A stretch of DNA of 64,000 bases from JAMQKA01 sp043951865 (lineage in GTDB: Bacteria; Bacteroidota; Rhodothermia; Balneolales; Balneolaceae), in NCBI RefSeq assembly GCF_043951865.1, contig NZ_JBINJF010000010.1, forward strand, positions 1 to 64,000. The letters run 5' to 3'. Of this stretch, positions 34,715 to 43,976 are shown in pieces. A program made the translations under genes and the position numbers. How positions within the stretch are numbered: the stretch's first letter is position 1; each line of letters begins with the position of its first letter. Below the pieces are notes generated by a model that saw only the letters and a program-made list of their open reading frames with translations, searched no databases and was not told where the DNA came from.

Positions 34715-36562
34715 ATGAGTGAACAGTACACGGAACGGGAAGAAGTAACCATTCGATTTGCCGGTGATTCCGGTGATGGAATGCAGCTGACCGGCTCCCT
34801 ATTTACCAATACCACCGCCCTGGAAGGGAATGATCTTCGCACCCTTCCTGAATTTCCGGCCGAAATTCGGGCACCTGCGGGCACAGTACCCGGTGTTTCC
34901 TCCTTTCAGCTCCATTTCGGGAGCAAGGAAATCCTGACTCCCGGTGATAAATGTGACGTGCTGGTAGTCATGAATGTAGCTGCATTGATCGCGAATCTCC
35001 CGCTCCTGAACAAGGGGGGGACGATTATTGCAAATACCTCCGGGTTCGACAGCCGGAACATGAACCTGGCCAATTACGAAGGCGATGTCAGTCCCCTGGA
35101 GGACGACACGCTATCAGAATATAACGTGCTGGAGGTCGATGTCACCAAGCTTACCAAGGAGAGCCTCTCCGACAGCGAGCTGGGATACAAGGAGATTGAG
35201 CGTTGTAAAAACATGTTTGTACTGGGACTCCTGTACTGGATGTACAGCCGGCCGCTGCAGTCGACGATTACGTTCCTGGAACAGAAATTCAAGGATAAGC
35301 CGGAAATTGCGAATGCCAACATTAAGGTGCTCAAGGAGGGATACCACTACGGGGAAACCACCGAGGTATTCAGCTCACGGTATTCAGTGAAGGAAGCCTC
35401 GCTGGAACCGGGGACTTATCGCAATATAACGGGTACCGATGCCACGGTCCTGGGGCTTGTGTCGGCGGCGCACCAAAGCGAGCTTCCGCTCTTTTTCGGT
35501 TCCTACCCGATCACCCCGGCCTCCGATATTCTTCACGGGCTTTCAAAACAGAAAAACTTTGGTATCTATACATTCCAGGCAGAAGATGAAATTGCGGCGG
35601 TATCCTCGGCCATCGGGGCAGCGTTTGGCGGCAGTCTCGGCGTTACCAGCTCGTCGGGTCCCGGCATCGCTCTTAAAGGAGAAGCAATTGGACTGGCTGT
35701 CATGCTAGAGCTGCCGCTGGTGGTACTCAATATTCAGCGAGCCGGCCCGTCTACCGGTATGCCCACCAAAACGGAGCAGGCTGACCTGATGCAGGCGATG
35801 TATGGCCGGAACGGGGAAAGCCCGGCGGCGATCGTTGCTCCAAAATCGCCGGCCGATTGTTTCAATATGGTCTTTGAAGCCTGTCGTATCGCCCTTGAGC
35901 ATATGATCCCGGTGATGTTCCTCTCGGACGGGTACCTGGCCAATGGTTCGGAACCGTGGAAATTTCCCCAGACCAGAGATCTGAAGAATATAGACGTGCA
36001 GTTTGAACCCGCGCGTACCAACGGTGACGGGGAGAAATTTCTGCCATATGTGCGTGACGATCGCTATGTCCGTTCATGGTCCATTCCGGGTACCAAAGGG
36101 CTGGAACACCGCGTGGGAGGTCTTGAGAAGGAGGATGAAACCGGTGACGTTTCGTACGATCCCGAAAACCACGAAAAGATGGTCAGGCAGCGCCAGGCCA
36201 AGCTTGATAAAATCGCGGAATTTATTCCCCTGCAGGAGATAGACAACGGGATCGAAAACGGGGAGACAGTCGTGCTGGGCTGGGGATCAACCTACGGGTC
36301 CATACGAACGGCTGTTCATGAGCTGCGAGAGGAGGGGATGGACATTTCTCATATCCACCTGCAGTATATCTCGCCATTTCCCCGGAATCTCGAGGAGCTT
36401 TTGAACGGGTACGACAATGTACTGGTACCGGAAATAAACAACGGTCAGCTGGTACGCCTGATCCGGGATAAATTCCAGATAAAGGCGACAGGCATCAACA
36501 AGATCAAGGGGCGCCCCTTTGGCGTTGAAGAGCTCAAAAACGAGATTAAGGCGTCGGTCTGA
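34715..36562 (+). CDS. korA: 2-oxoacid:ferredoxin oxidoreductase, fused gamma-alpha subunit (KorA type)
   Basis: Oxidises 2-oxoglutarate (or a related 2-oxoacid) to the acyl-CoA, reducing ferredoxin. It is 615 residues: residues about 1-200 are the gamma domain (IRFAGDSGDGMQLTG, FPAEIRAPAGTVPGVSSFQ), fused to the alpha domain (about 230-615), which has FFGSYPITPASDILHGL, AEDEIAAVSSAIGA and the TPP-partner region NIQRAGPSTGMPTKTEQ. The gamma-alpha fusion plus a separate beta subunit next to it is the standard two-subunit arrangement in Bacteroidota. It probably replaces the dehydrogenase complex in the TCA cycle. Substrate assignment is by similarity. Confidence 0.92.
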   Translation: MSEQYTEREEVTIRFAGDSGDGMQLTGSLFTNTTALEGNDLRTLPEFPAEIRAPAGTVPGVSSFQLHFGSKEILTPGDKCDVLVVMNVAALIANLPLLNKGGTIIANTSGFDSRNMNLANYEGDVSPLEDDTLSEYNVLEVDVTKLTKESLSDSELGYKEIERCKNMFVLGLLYWMYSRPLQSTITFLEQKFKDKPEIANANIKVLKEGYHYGETTEVFSSRYSVKEASLEPGTYRNITGTDATVLGLVSAAHQSELPLFFGSYPITPASDILHGLSKQKNFGIYTFQAEDEIAAVSSAIGAAFGGSLGVTSSSGPGIALKGEAIGLAVMLELPLVVLNIQRAGPSTGMPTKTEQADLMQAMYGRNGESPAAIVAPKSPADCFNMVFEACRIALEHMIPVMFLSDGYLANGSEPWKFPQTRDLKNIDVQFEPARTNGDGEKFLPYVRDDRYVRSWSIPGTKGLEHRVGGLEKEDETGDVSYDPENHEKMVRQRQAKLDKIAEFIPLQEIDNGIENGETVVLGWGSTYGSIRTAVHELREEGMDISHIHLQYISPFPRNLEELLNGYDNVLVPEINNGQLVRLIRDKFQIKATGINKIKGRPFGVEELKNEIKASV

Positions 36563-36620
36563 TACCCTGCGTAAATTAGCTATACCATATTTTGAATACT
36601 GAACACCTCATTTTTTAACC

Positions 36621-37700
36621 ATGGCTATCCAAACCAAAATAACTGAACACCTTGAACAAGTAACCAACGGTAACGGGGATCTGCCGGAGTATTCCAGCAG
36701 CGATTTCTCTTCAGACCAGGATGTGCGCTGGTGTCCCGGCTGTGGCGATTACACTATTCTCAAACAGGTTCAAAAGACGATGCCTGATATCGGGGTGGCC
36801 AAAGAAGATATTGTTTTTATCTCCGGTATCGGCTGTGCAGCGCGTTTTCCATACTACATGGATACGTTCGGAATGCACTCCATTCATGGTCGTGCCCCGG
36901 CTATTTCTACAGGGCTAAAAGTGATGCGCCCTGATCTCAGCGTGTGGATCATTACAGGCGACGGCGACTCGCTTTCGATCGGAGCCAACCACTTTGTCCA
37001 GATCCTGCGCCGCAATGTGGATGTCAATCTGCTCCTGTTTAACAACCAGATCTACGGGCTCACCAAAGGGCAGTATTCGCCGACCTCCCCGGAGGGTTCC
37101 TCGACCAAATCGACCCCGTTCGGTTCGATTGATCATCCCTTCAACCCGCTTTCGCTCAGCATGGGGGCTGACGGCACATTTGTTGCCCGGACGATGGACC
37201 GGGATCCCCGCCACATGCAAAAAATGTTGAAGCGTTCCCACCAGCATAAAGGCACTTCCATGCTGGAGATATACCAGAACTGCATTGTCTTTAACGACGG
37301 CGCTTTTGAATTGTTTACCGACCGTAAAACACGACCCCGGGAGGCGATCTACCTCGAAGATGGAGAACCACTCGTGTTTGGAAAGGATGACGACAGGGGC
37401 ATTCGCCTCGACGGCCTGAAGCCGGAAGTGGTTTCGCTGGAAGAAGATGGATACAGCAAGGATGATCTCTGGGTTCATGACGAGACAGACAAGACAAAAG
37501 CCTACCTGCTTTCCCAGTTTTTTGATGCGCCGGCACCCGGCGAAACACACCTGCCGCGTCCGTTTGGGGTGCTTTATGCCGTTGATCGCCCCACATACGA
37601 TGACGGCGTAAACCTGCAGGTGGAAGAGACCGTTGAACGCAAAGGAAAGGGCGACCTGGATGCGCTGCTCCACGGACCGGAAACATGGGAGATTAAATAA
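36621..37700 (+). CDS. korB: 2-oxoacid:ferredoxin oxidoreductase, beta subunit
   Basis: The TPP- and [4Fe-4S]-binding subunit, partner of korA 58 bases upstream. 359 residues. Conserved CPGCGDYTILK (Fe-S cysteines and TPP contact), ISGIGCAARFPYYM, GDGDSLSIGANH (TPP diphosphate binding) and NNQIYGLTKGQYSPTS. The C-terminal 100 residues are typical of the KorB type. A terminator follows at 37726-37764. Confidence 0.93.
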   Translation: MAIQTKITEHLEQVTNGNGDLPEYSSSDFSSDQDVRWCPGCGDYTILKQVQKTMPDIGVAKEDIVFISGIGCAARFPYYMDTFGMHSIHGRAPAISTGLKVMRPDLSVWIITGDGDSLSIGANHFVQILRRNVDVNLLLFNNQIYGLTKGQYSPTSPEGSSTKSTPFGSIDHPFNPLSLSMGADGTFVARTMDRDPRHMQKMLKRSHQHKGTSMLEIYQNCIVFNDGAFELFTDRKTRPREAIYLEDGEPLVFGKDDDRGIRLDGLKPEVVSLEEDGYSKDDLWVHDETDKTKAYLLSQFFDAPAPGETHLPRPFGVLYAVDRPTYDDGVNLQVEETVERKGKGDLDALLHGPETWEIK

Positions 37701-37725
37701 AGAGGCTCGCTATTTTATCAATCTC

Positions 37726-37764
37726 AACCCTCGAGGGATTTATATCTCCCGGGGGTTTTCTTTT
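37726..37764 (+). terminator. terminator after korB
   Basis: AACCCTCGAGGGA (37726-37738) pairs imperfectly with TCTCCCGGGGGTT (37745-37757), followed by TTCTTTT. It lies between korB and the end of the convergent isochorismatase-like gene and may end transcripts from both sides. Confidence 0.7.
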
Positions 37765-38395
37765 ATACCAACTCCTCAGTTTTAATAACAGATACGCCAA
37801 TTTTTTTCAGCTCTTCGATTCCCTTTTTGTAGACTCCTGAAGTAGCATCCTGTATCAAAACTGTTTTAAAATCGCGTTCGCTGGCCTCATAGATCGTGGT
37901 ACGTGGGCAGTTCGGGAAATTGCATCCGGCAATCACCACCGTGTTGACCTGCTGCTTCTGCAGCATCTGTTGCAGCCTGGTTTGGTAAAATGCGCCCCAG
38001 CGGGGCTTGAAAAGGGCCCATTCCGTGGATGAGAATGGCTGGGGTGCACCGCTCATAAGAAGATTGTGATCGAGTGATATGCCGGTATCGGGTTTTAGCT
38101 CGTGAACGAGCTCGGCACCGGGGGTACCGGGAGCCACCACCTGATTCCCCTGCTCAACCGAAGCCCGACGACATAGATCCACATTAGAGCCATCCCGCCG
38201 GTACAGGCGGACAATATGGAATACAGGTCGCTTTTTATGGCGAAAATATGAGAGTAAATCCTGCAAATTTTCTAGCATTTCTTCCGTGCCGTGGATGTAG
38301 GCGGGAGCGTCCGGCCGGGTAAAGTCTTCCTGCATGTCGATGGTCAGCAGGGCAGAGCGCGACCAGTCCGGTTGTGTATAGCGATCGTTACCCAT
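37763..38395 (-). CDS. isochorismatase-family cysteine hydrolase
   Basis: A 210-residue cysteine hydrolase of the isochorismatase/nicotinamidase superfamily. It has the catalytic Asp in LLTIDMQEDF (about residue 20), a Lys in FKPRWGAF and the nucleophile Cys in VIAGCNFPNCPRTT (two Cys near residue 155). The substrate cannot be fixed: nicotinamide, isochorismate and peptidyl or ureido compounds are hydrolysed by different members. A small unknown gene lies just upstream on the same strand (22-base gap). Confidence 0.83.
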   Translation of the reverse strand: MGNDRYTQPDWSRSALLTIDMQEDFTRPDAPAYIHGTEEMLENLQDLLSYFRHKKRPVFHIVRLYRRDGSNVDLCRRASVEQGNQVVAPGTPGAELVHELKPDTGISLDHNLLMSGAPQPFSSTEWALFKPRWGAFYQTRLQQMLQKQQVNTVVIAGCNFPNCPRTTIYEASERDFKTVLIQDATSGVYKKGIEELKKIGVSVIKTEELV

Positions 38396-38417
38396 AGTAT
38401 GGATGAGAAAGACGTTT

Positions 38418-38609
38418 TTAGGGCAGCAGTTTAAAATCGTAATTCACTTCGCTTTTTATCTCCATCCGGGGGAAATCGATGGCATCTTCGGTAGCTTCCT
38501 CTTTCAGCTGGTTATAAAATGATCTGGAAAACAGAAGCCGCTCATATTCCCGCCCATTTTCCATAATATAATCTTTTATTGCGCCTCGCACTCTGTTGAG
38601 TTTTTCCAT
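38418..38609 (-). CDS. small hypothetical protein
   Basis: A 63-residue reading frame, no family recognised. It is rich in charged residues with predicted helical content (VRGAIKDYIMENGREYERLL). Its frame begins with ATG 22 bases upstream of the isochorismatase-like gene on the same strand and its codon pattern looks coding. A conserved small companion gene is possible, but this is supported only by position and frame. Confidence 0.5.
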   Translation of the reverse strand: MEKLNRVRGAIKDYIMENGREYERLLFSRSFYNQLKEEATEDAIDFPRMEIKSEVNYDFKLLP

Positions 38610-38720
38610 AAAACTAGGGTCATTTTAGGGATTCAAACTAAAATTCCAGTGTGAACAGAAGCAAAAGTAATACATTGGAAGCGTGGTTTACAAGCGGGAC
38701 GCAACAGGGAACTGCAGTTG

Positions 38721-39245
38721 TTAGCCCTGGTTCGGGGAGGGTGTGCGAAACTCTCTCTGGACATACTTGATGTTGTCGATGATATATTTAGAGAGTACTG
38801 TTCCCGCTTTCCCGGTACTAAAGGTTTTATCCGCTGCCGATTTTTGGGTGGCCGACTCATAGAATTTGATTACTAATTCTGCAATCGGGTTGTGGTCACG
38901 GTCGTCCTGCAACAGTTGGGTGATGAGCGCACTGTATTTCGAAAGCCGATTTTTAAATTCCTGGTGTGCCGTCTCAATATTCAGATCGGGATTGGTAGCT
39001 GATCGACCTGTTTCCTTCCGCAAAACAGCTGTAATTACCTCGTCGATCAGCGCCTTTTTGTTATCTTGCTCACCATACTGCAGGTAAAAAATGGTGGTGA
39101 CAGTCAGCGCAAAATAGGTCAGCTCAATAGTTCGGACCGTTTCTGGTTGTTCCTCTAAAATTTCTTCAAAAAAGCGGGACAATACCGCCTGTCCGCTGAC
39201 GGTTTGTTTGGTAAGTTTTTGTCTTGTCTGGTGGTTGTGATCCAA
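38721..39245 (-). CDS. hypothetical helical protein
   Basis: A 174-residue protein with no recognised domain. It is mostly predicted alpha-helix (heptad-like stretches, e.g. FFEEILEEQPETVRTIELTY), no signal peptide, no membrane segment. It lies between the Gfo/Idh/MocA gene and the small gene at 38418, same strand. The C-terminal 25 residues are basic and proline-containing. Real coding status is supported by its length and by the absence of a competing frame. Confidence 0.55.
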   Translation of the reverse strand: MDHNHQTRQKLTKQTVSGQAVLSRFFEEILEEQPETVRTIELTYFALTVTTIFYLQYGEQDNKKALIDEVITAVLRKETGRSATNPDLNIETAHQEFKNRLSKYSALITQLLQDDRDHNPIAELVIKFYESATQKSAADKTFSTGKAGTVLSKYIIDNIKYVQREFRTPSPNQG

Positions 39246-39311
39246 GATAACAGGACGAGTAGTTGTATTAATATTCAGTTTAGCAAGGTTTGAATCGAGC
39301 AGAGCATTCAG

Positions 39312-40307
39312 TCAGGGTTCAATCCATGTGCCGGTCTCGGCGCTTTTAAAAACTGCTTCTATCGCTTTCATGTTATTGACGGCATCGGTAAGGGGAGTGG
39401 GCACTTCCGTGTTTTCCAGGATGGACCGGGAAAATGCGTCGCCCTGCAGGGTATACTGGTTGCAAACCTCGAACCGGATCTCTTCGGTGCGGCCGTCCCG
39501 GGTGAGCCAGATTCGGGTGGGCACGTCCGGTGGGGCGTTAAATGGTATTTCGATCTCAATTTTACCCTCCGTTCCGTATATAGTCACTCCCTGGTCGGGT
39601 ACAAGCTGCGTAGAACAGGTGAACGTGGATGTGCCGCGAGCAAATCGGAGGACGCCGGAGGCCAGCCGGTCGATTCCCATTACGGGATCAAATTCCACGC
39701 TGCCGCATATGGCCTCAGGCTCATCGTCAAAGAGAAAGCGGGCAAGTGAGATACAGTAACAGCCGATATCCATCAGACCGCCGCCGCCCATCTCCGGCTT
39801 GTTTCGAATATTTTCGGGATCGTCGTTGAAGTAGGAAAAAACAGAATTGATCGTCCGCAGCTCCCCGATATCACCTTGATCCACCAGGGCCTTTGCCTTT
39901 TCCCACTGCGGGTGAAATCGATACATAAACGCTTCCATGAGTTTCAGATCCCGGTAGGAGGCGCTTTGGTCGGCCAGCTGTTGGGCTTCATCGGCAGAGA
40001 GACCGATCGGTTTTTCGCAGAGGGTGTGCTTGCCCGCCTCCAGGGCTTTGAGAGTCCATGGAACATGCAGGTGATTGGGCAGGGGATTATAGATTGCGTC
40101 AACAGTTGGATCGGATAGGAGCTCCTCGTAGGAACCGTATGCCGTTGGAATGTCAAGCTGTTCAGCCACTTTTTCTGCTCGGTCAGGGGTGCGCGAGCAG
40201 ATGGCGGTTACCTCGCAAAGATGCCCCTGCTGCATGGCAGGAATCACTTTTTCAATCCCGATTTTTGCCGTACTCAGTATTCCAAACCGTACGCGGTCCA
40301 TGATCAT
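39312..40307 (-). CDS. Gfo/Idh/MocA-family NAD(P)-dependent oxidoreductase
   Basis: 331 residues. N-terminal Rossmann fold (GILSTAKIGIEKVIPAM), the family motif CEKPIGL with the catalytic Lys (near residue 96), a conserved DIGCYCISLARF helix and a C-terminal beta-sheet domain. It oxidises or reduces a sugar-like or cyclic substrate with NAD(P). The absence of neighbouring sugar genes leaves the substrate open. It reads toward the unknown helical protein 66 bases downstream. Confidence 0.88.
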   Translation of the reverse strand: MIMDRVRFGILSTAKIGIEKVIPAMQQGHLCEVTAICSRTPDRAEKVAEQLDIPTAYGSYEELLSDPTVDAIYNPLPNHLHVPWTLKALEAGKHTLCEKPIGLSADEAQQLADQSASYRDLKLMEAFMYRFHPQWEKAKALVDQGDIGELRTINSVFSYFNDDPENIRNKPEMGGGGLMDIGCYCISLARFLFDDEPEAICGSVEFDPVMGIDRLASGVLRFARGTSTFTCSTQLVPDQGVTIYGTEGKIEIEIPFNAPPDVPTRIWLTRDGRTEEIRFEVCNQYTLQGDAFSRSILENTEVPTPLTDAVNNMKAIEAVFKSAETGTWIEP

Positions 40308-40485
40308 GATCTATCTTGTTAACACTCTTTTTAATCCTTCGGAATGAAGGTAACGGAAATTCACTAACTATGCACTGTTTATGAATATGCGTTAAAAAAA
40401 GGTTGGATATCGACAAATTTTGCGATGGATGGTCTGGCTGAAACTCTACGCCATGTATCGTATGCTGTAGTACAATGCCAGCATG

Positions 40486-41175
40486 CTACGAGGTTACCGG
40501 TTCGCCAATTTTTGTACTGTACGCCCGCAGAGCGATATCGGCCATCTCTTCCAGCTCAAAGGTTCCCGAATTGATTACCAGGTCATAATCGGATGCGGTG
40601 TTGACATCCCTGTTAAAGCTGAATTTAACGAACTCGTCGCGTTCGGCATCTTTTTCTTGAATGATCTTTTCCGCCTGTTGTTTCGAGATATTCTCCCGGC
40701 TGGCATACCCCTCAATTCTTTTGGCCAGGGGGGAGACCACGCGAAGATGAAAAGATAATTCGTTTTGGCAGATATATGCAGCTCCCCGGCCCACAACAAT
40801 GCTTTCTCCCACTTCTTCAATTGCTTTTACAACCCGGTTGAGAGAGAGCAGGTAATTGGTATTGGTATTTTTGTCTTTCATCAAGCCCAGGAGGTTGTCT
40901 TCGACAAGTTTTCGACGGCGTTCATCCACCGATTCAAGGAACTTTTCGTTACTACCCAGCTCGTCCGAAATAGCATACAGCAGCTCGTTGTCCCAGACTT
41001 TGAAGCCAAGCCGTTCTCCCATAATATTTGCCAATGCCGCCCCGAGCGCCCCAAACTCTCGTGACACGGTTATAATCGGGTAAAATTTTTTTTGAGGCCG
41101 TTGCCGGGTTTTCCTGTTTTGATGTCTCCAGGCATTGATTTGATCCTCGATAATTTGCGTTATTTTCCTGCCCAT
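40486..41175 (-). CDS. cytidylate kinase-like family protein
   Basis: 229 residues, similar to the cytidylate-kinase-like family (PF13189-type). The N-terminal strand-loop-helix contains ITVSREFGALGAALAN (38-50), where related proteins have a glycine-rich P-loop ('SREYGSGG'); here ALGA replaces the usual SGG, so nucleotide binding may be altered. VVGRGAAYIC is a second conserved segment. Substrate unknown; the family is distinct from the essential Cmk enzyme. The ATG is 299 bases from the divergent upstream gene region. Confidence 0.7.
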   Translation of the reverse strand: MGRKITQIIEDQINAWRHQNRKTRQRPQKKFYPIITVSREFGALGAALANIMGERLGFKVWDNELLYAISDELGSNEKFLESVDERRRKLVEDNLLGLMKDKNTNTNYLLSLNRVVKAIEEVGESIVVGRGAAYICQNELSFHLRVVSPLAKRIEGYASRENISKQQAEKIIQEKDAERDEFVKFSFNRDVNTASDYDLVINSGTFELEEMADIALRAYSTKIGEPVTS

Positions 41176-41564
41176 AATAACTCGTTTTTATTTCAAAAAG
41201 TGATGATACCAGCATACCCTTGCTACTAATAGTACGTATGTAACAGGAATATGTGAAGAAAATTAAAAAAAAGAGGCTGTTTTTTGCGAACAGTAATCTT
41301 AAATGACTAACTGTTGATTTGACCGGTATGTTTTTGGGAGAATTTTTTCGGAAGGGGTTTCCCGTCATATTCACGGTTCGACATCGTACTTTGGATGCCC
41401 GCACAGACAGGGGCAGACGTTGGCCGTTGCCGGCGAAAGCGTTAAATCGCTTAACCAATATCGAATTTTAAAGTTTGCCTTATTTCATTAGTTTCCAGAA
41501 TTATTTAAGCAGATGGTACAACAATTTAACAGCGACCAGAACTATAAATATTAAATATCCAAGA
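41176..41564. other. intergenic region, no gene seen
   Basis: About 390 bases between the divergent kinase-like and cytochrome/sugar dehydrogenase genes. I see no tRNA, hairpin-T-run terminator or known riboswitch. A long A/T-rich stretch (41255-41290) and a GC-richer block (41370-41440) are the only compositional changes. It probably contains both promoters. Confidence 0.4.
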
Positions 41565-43007
41565 ATGGTAATGGGTACTATGAATCTATTTACGTGTGGT
41601 GATCGTTTTCTTTTGGCTACTTTTATATGCTCCTTTCTGATGTTCTCCCAGGGATGGGCACAAGATTCCGGACAGCAAATATATCAGAATATGTGCGCCT
41701 CCTGCCATGGAGCGGAATTGCAGGGGGGTAGTGGCTCCAGCTTGGTGGATGGAGAATGGAAGTACGGCGACACCAGGAGCGACCTCCTGAACAATATTAA
41801 AGAGGGAATTGTGGAGCAGGGAATGCCCGCTTTCGGAAGTTCGCTCAGTGATGAGGAGATCAACAGCGTTATCGATTTTATCCGGGAAGTAGAGTCCGGG
41901 GAGCCGGTAGCCGCTGATGCCGTATCTGATACCCTCCAAACCCTTGATTACGATATCAGAGTCGAGACCTATGCCGACAGTCTCGAGATCCCCTGGGCTA
42001 TTGATTTTATCAATGAGCGGCTTTCGGTTATTACCGAACGGCCCGGGCGGCTCCGGCTGGTTATCAACGGTACGCTGATTGACGAGCCGGTTTCCGGCAC
42101 CCCTGAGGTTCTGCACGAGGGACAGGGGGGGCTGCTTGATGTAACAGCAGATCCGGACTTTACCGAAAACGGGTGGATATACCTCTCGTACAGCCACGCC
42201 ATAACATCGGAGGAAGGGGACACCCTGGCAATGACCCGCGTAGTCAGGGGCCGAATCAATAATAACAGGTGGATAGACCAGCAGGTACTTTTTGAGGCTC
42301 CGCACGAGACGTACGTCAGCACGCGACATCACTACGGCAGCCGCATCGTGTTCGACGAAGAAGGGTATCTCTATTTTTCCATAGGTGACCGCGGTCAACG
42401 CCCGAATGCGCAAAACCTGTCGCTGCCGAACGGCAAAGTGCACCGAATCCATCCAGACGGCAGCATCCCGGATGACAATCCGTTTGTAAACCACGAAGGA
42501 GCCCTGCCGTCGATCTATACCTATGGTCACCGCAATCCCCAGGGGCTGGCGATCCATCCGGAAACAGACCGTATATGGGATGCTGAGCACGGACCCCGTG
42601 GCGGTGACGAGGTAAACCTGCTGCGTGCCGGCAGCAACTATGGCTGGCCGGTCATTACCTACGGCATTCATTACGACGGCCGTATTATGACTAGGGAACG
42701 GGCCAAAGAGGGGTTGAAACAGCCTGCCTACTACTGGCGACCGTCGATCGCAGTTTCAGGTATCGCTTTTTATGATAAAGAGATGTTTCCGCTGTGGAAA
42801 AACCGGCTGCTCGTCGGGGCACTGGCCTACGAGGAGGTTCGTCTTCTGAATGTAAAGAATGACCGGGTGATACATGACCAGGTTATCCTGAAGGATCACG
42901 GCCGGGTTCGGGAGGCAGTTACCGGGCCTGACGGAGCTATTTACGTTGTACTAAATGATCCCGGGAAAGTAGTCAGAATCAGTAAAGTAAAAGAGAACAT
43001 TCGATAG
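41565..43007 (+). CDS. cytochrome c - glucose/sorbosone dehydrogenase (PQQ-type) fusion protein
   Basis: A periplasmic protein of about 480 residues from this ATG (alternatives at 41571 and 41580). Signal peptide ending near GWAQ, then a cytochrome c domain with the haem motif CASCH and distal Met (GMPAFG). A six-bladed beta-propeller of the soluble PQQ glucose dehydrogenase/sorbosone dehydrogenase type follows: IPWAIDFINE, HEGQGGLLDVTADPDF, GHRNPQGLAIHP, WDAEHGPRGGDEVNLL and GSNYGWPVITYG. It would oxidise an aldose outside the cytoplasm and pass electrons to its own haem. A strong terminator follows at 43025-43065. Confidence 0.87.
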   Translation: MVMGTMNLFTCGDRFLLATFICSFLMFSQGWAQDSGQQIYQNMCASCHGAELQGGSGSSLVDGEWKYGDTRSDLLNNIKEGIVEQGMPAFGSSLSDEEINSVIDFIREVESGEPVAADAVSDTLQTLDYDIRVETYADSLEIPWAIDFINERLSVITERPGRLRLVINGTLIDEPVSGTPEVLHEGQGGLLDVTADPDFTENGWIYLSYSHAITSEEGDTLAMTRVVRGRINNNRWIDQQVLFEAPHETYVSTRHHYGSRIVFDEEGYLYFSIGDRGQRPNAQNLSLPNGKVHRIHPDGSIPDDNPFVNHEGALPSIYTYGHRNPQGLAIHPETDRIWDAEHGPRGGDEVNLLRAGSNYGWPVITYGIHYDGRIMTRERAKEGLKQPAYYWRPSIAVSGIAFYDKEMFPLWKNRLLVGALAYEEVRLLNVKNDRVIHDQVILKDHGRVREAVTGPDGAIYVVLNDPGKVVRISKVKENIR

Positions 43008-43024
43008 ATTGGCGGCCGTTTTAA

Positions 43025-43065
43025 AAAAGGAGTTGCATCCGGCGGATGCAACTCCTTTTCTTTTT
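43025..43065 (+). terminator. strong rho-independent terminator
   Basis: A perfect 16-base stem AAAAGGAGTTGCATCC / GGATGCAACTCCTTTT around a 3-base GGC loop, followed by CTTTTTT, 18 bases after the sugar dehydrogenase stop. Confidence 0.95.
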
Positions 43066-43083
43066 TGCGAAGTGAACCTGTGA

Positions 43084-43093
43084 TACGTGCGGG
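43084..43093. repeat. possible solo end of the CGGGCTA-type element
   Basis: The sequence GTGATACGTGCGGGCTA resembles the right end of the 3697-3863 element (GTGAGAAATGCGGGCTA), matching at most positions. No further part of the element is recognisable beyond it. Confidence 0.25.
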
Positions 43094-43325
43094 CTAATTT
43101 TGTACTCAATCGCGGTCTGGTCACCATGTTTTTTAAACCATCTCTGAACGGGAGACTGTTGGCAGGCTTTAATTGGAATAAAAACAGGAGGGCCATATTG
43201 ATTTTGGATCTATCCAGCAGGAGGATCTCAGGCTGTAGTACTGTGCGGGGTTACAAAAAAGGTTGGGGGAATGCAGCCACCGTCAGGTATCTGAACGGTA
43301 AAGAGCAGCTTGATGAAAGAAAAGT

Positions 43326-43356
43326 AAAAAGGGGAAGAAATAAATTCCTCCCCCCT
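43326..43356 (-). terminator. terminator after slyD
   Basis: On the minus strand, AGGGGGGAGGAA and TTCTTCCCC pair around a short A/T loop and are followed by TTTTTTA. It lies 8 bases after the slyD stop. Confidence 0.75.
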
Positions 43357-43363
43357 CGAAAAA

Positions 43364-43798
43364 TTATGAGCTAATTTCTACCAGCTCGATGTCAAACTTA
43401 AGATCTTTACCAGCCAGTGGATGGTTGGCATCCAGTGTAACTTGGTTTTCCTCGACCTTGGTAATGGTCACGGGTATACTGCGCCCGTTTTCATTCTGCT
43501 TGACCTGCAGCTGAATGCCCACTTCGGGATCAACTTCATCAGGAAGCTCTTCTTTGGTTACTTCGATTTCCAGATCATCACGACGTTCACCATACGCTTC
43601 GTCAGATGGAATATCGACGGAGGTGGAATCCCCTTCTGCCATTCCAATAACAGCTTTTTCGAAACCCGGAATCAGTTGACCTTCGCCAAGAGTAAATTCC
43701 AGTGGCTCCCGTTCGCGGGAGGAGTCGAATACCGTACCATCTTCGAGAGTACCGGTATAATGAACTTTGACTTTGTCTCCTTCTTTAACTTTGGACAA
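43364..43798 (-). CDS. slyD: FKBP-type peptidyl-prolyl cis-trans isomerase, SlyD-like
   Basis: Catalyses proline isomerisation and chaperones folding proteins in the cytoplasm. 144 residues: an FKBP domain (VKVHYTGTLEDGTVFDSS, REPLEFTLGEGQLIPGFEKA), interrupted by the insert-in-flap domain (about residues 65-125), closing with NHPLAGKDLKFDIELVEI, the SlyD/FkpB signature. The C-terminal metal-binding His-rich tail of E. coli SlyD is absent. The start appears to be TTG, with AAAGG upstream and no in-frame ATG nearby. Confidence 0.92.
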   Translation of the reverse strand: MSKVKEGDKVKVHYTGTLEDGTVFDSSREREPLEFTLGEGQLIPGFEKAVIGMAEGDSTSVDIPSDEAYGERRDDLEIEVTKEELPDEVDPEVGIQLQVKQNENGRSIPVTITKVEENQVTLDANHPLAGKDLKFDIELVEISS

Positions 43799-43976
43799 AA
43801 TGTACCTTTCTTTTTTTACAGTTATCTAAAATTCAATCGATAATATAACCATTATCCTTCAGAATACTTATTTTTAAAGCCAATTAATTTTTGTGGAGCT
43901 ATGCATAGCAAGGGGCTTTGCCACAATTAACAACTACAATTGGAATCAGGGATTCAGTGTATCCTGTTTAACCTGG

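Noticed and set aside
43087..43374. A 95-residue plus-strand frame between two terminators
   Set aside because: It begins after a strong terminator, contains the slyD terminator, lacks a ribosome site and resembles no family.
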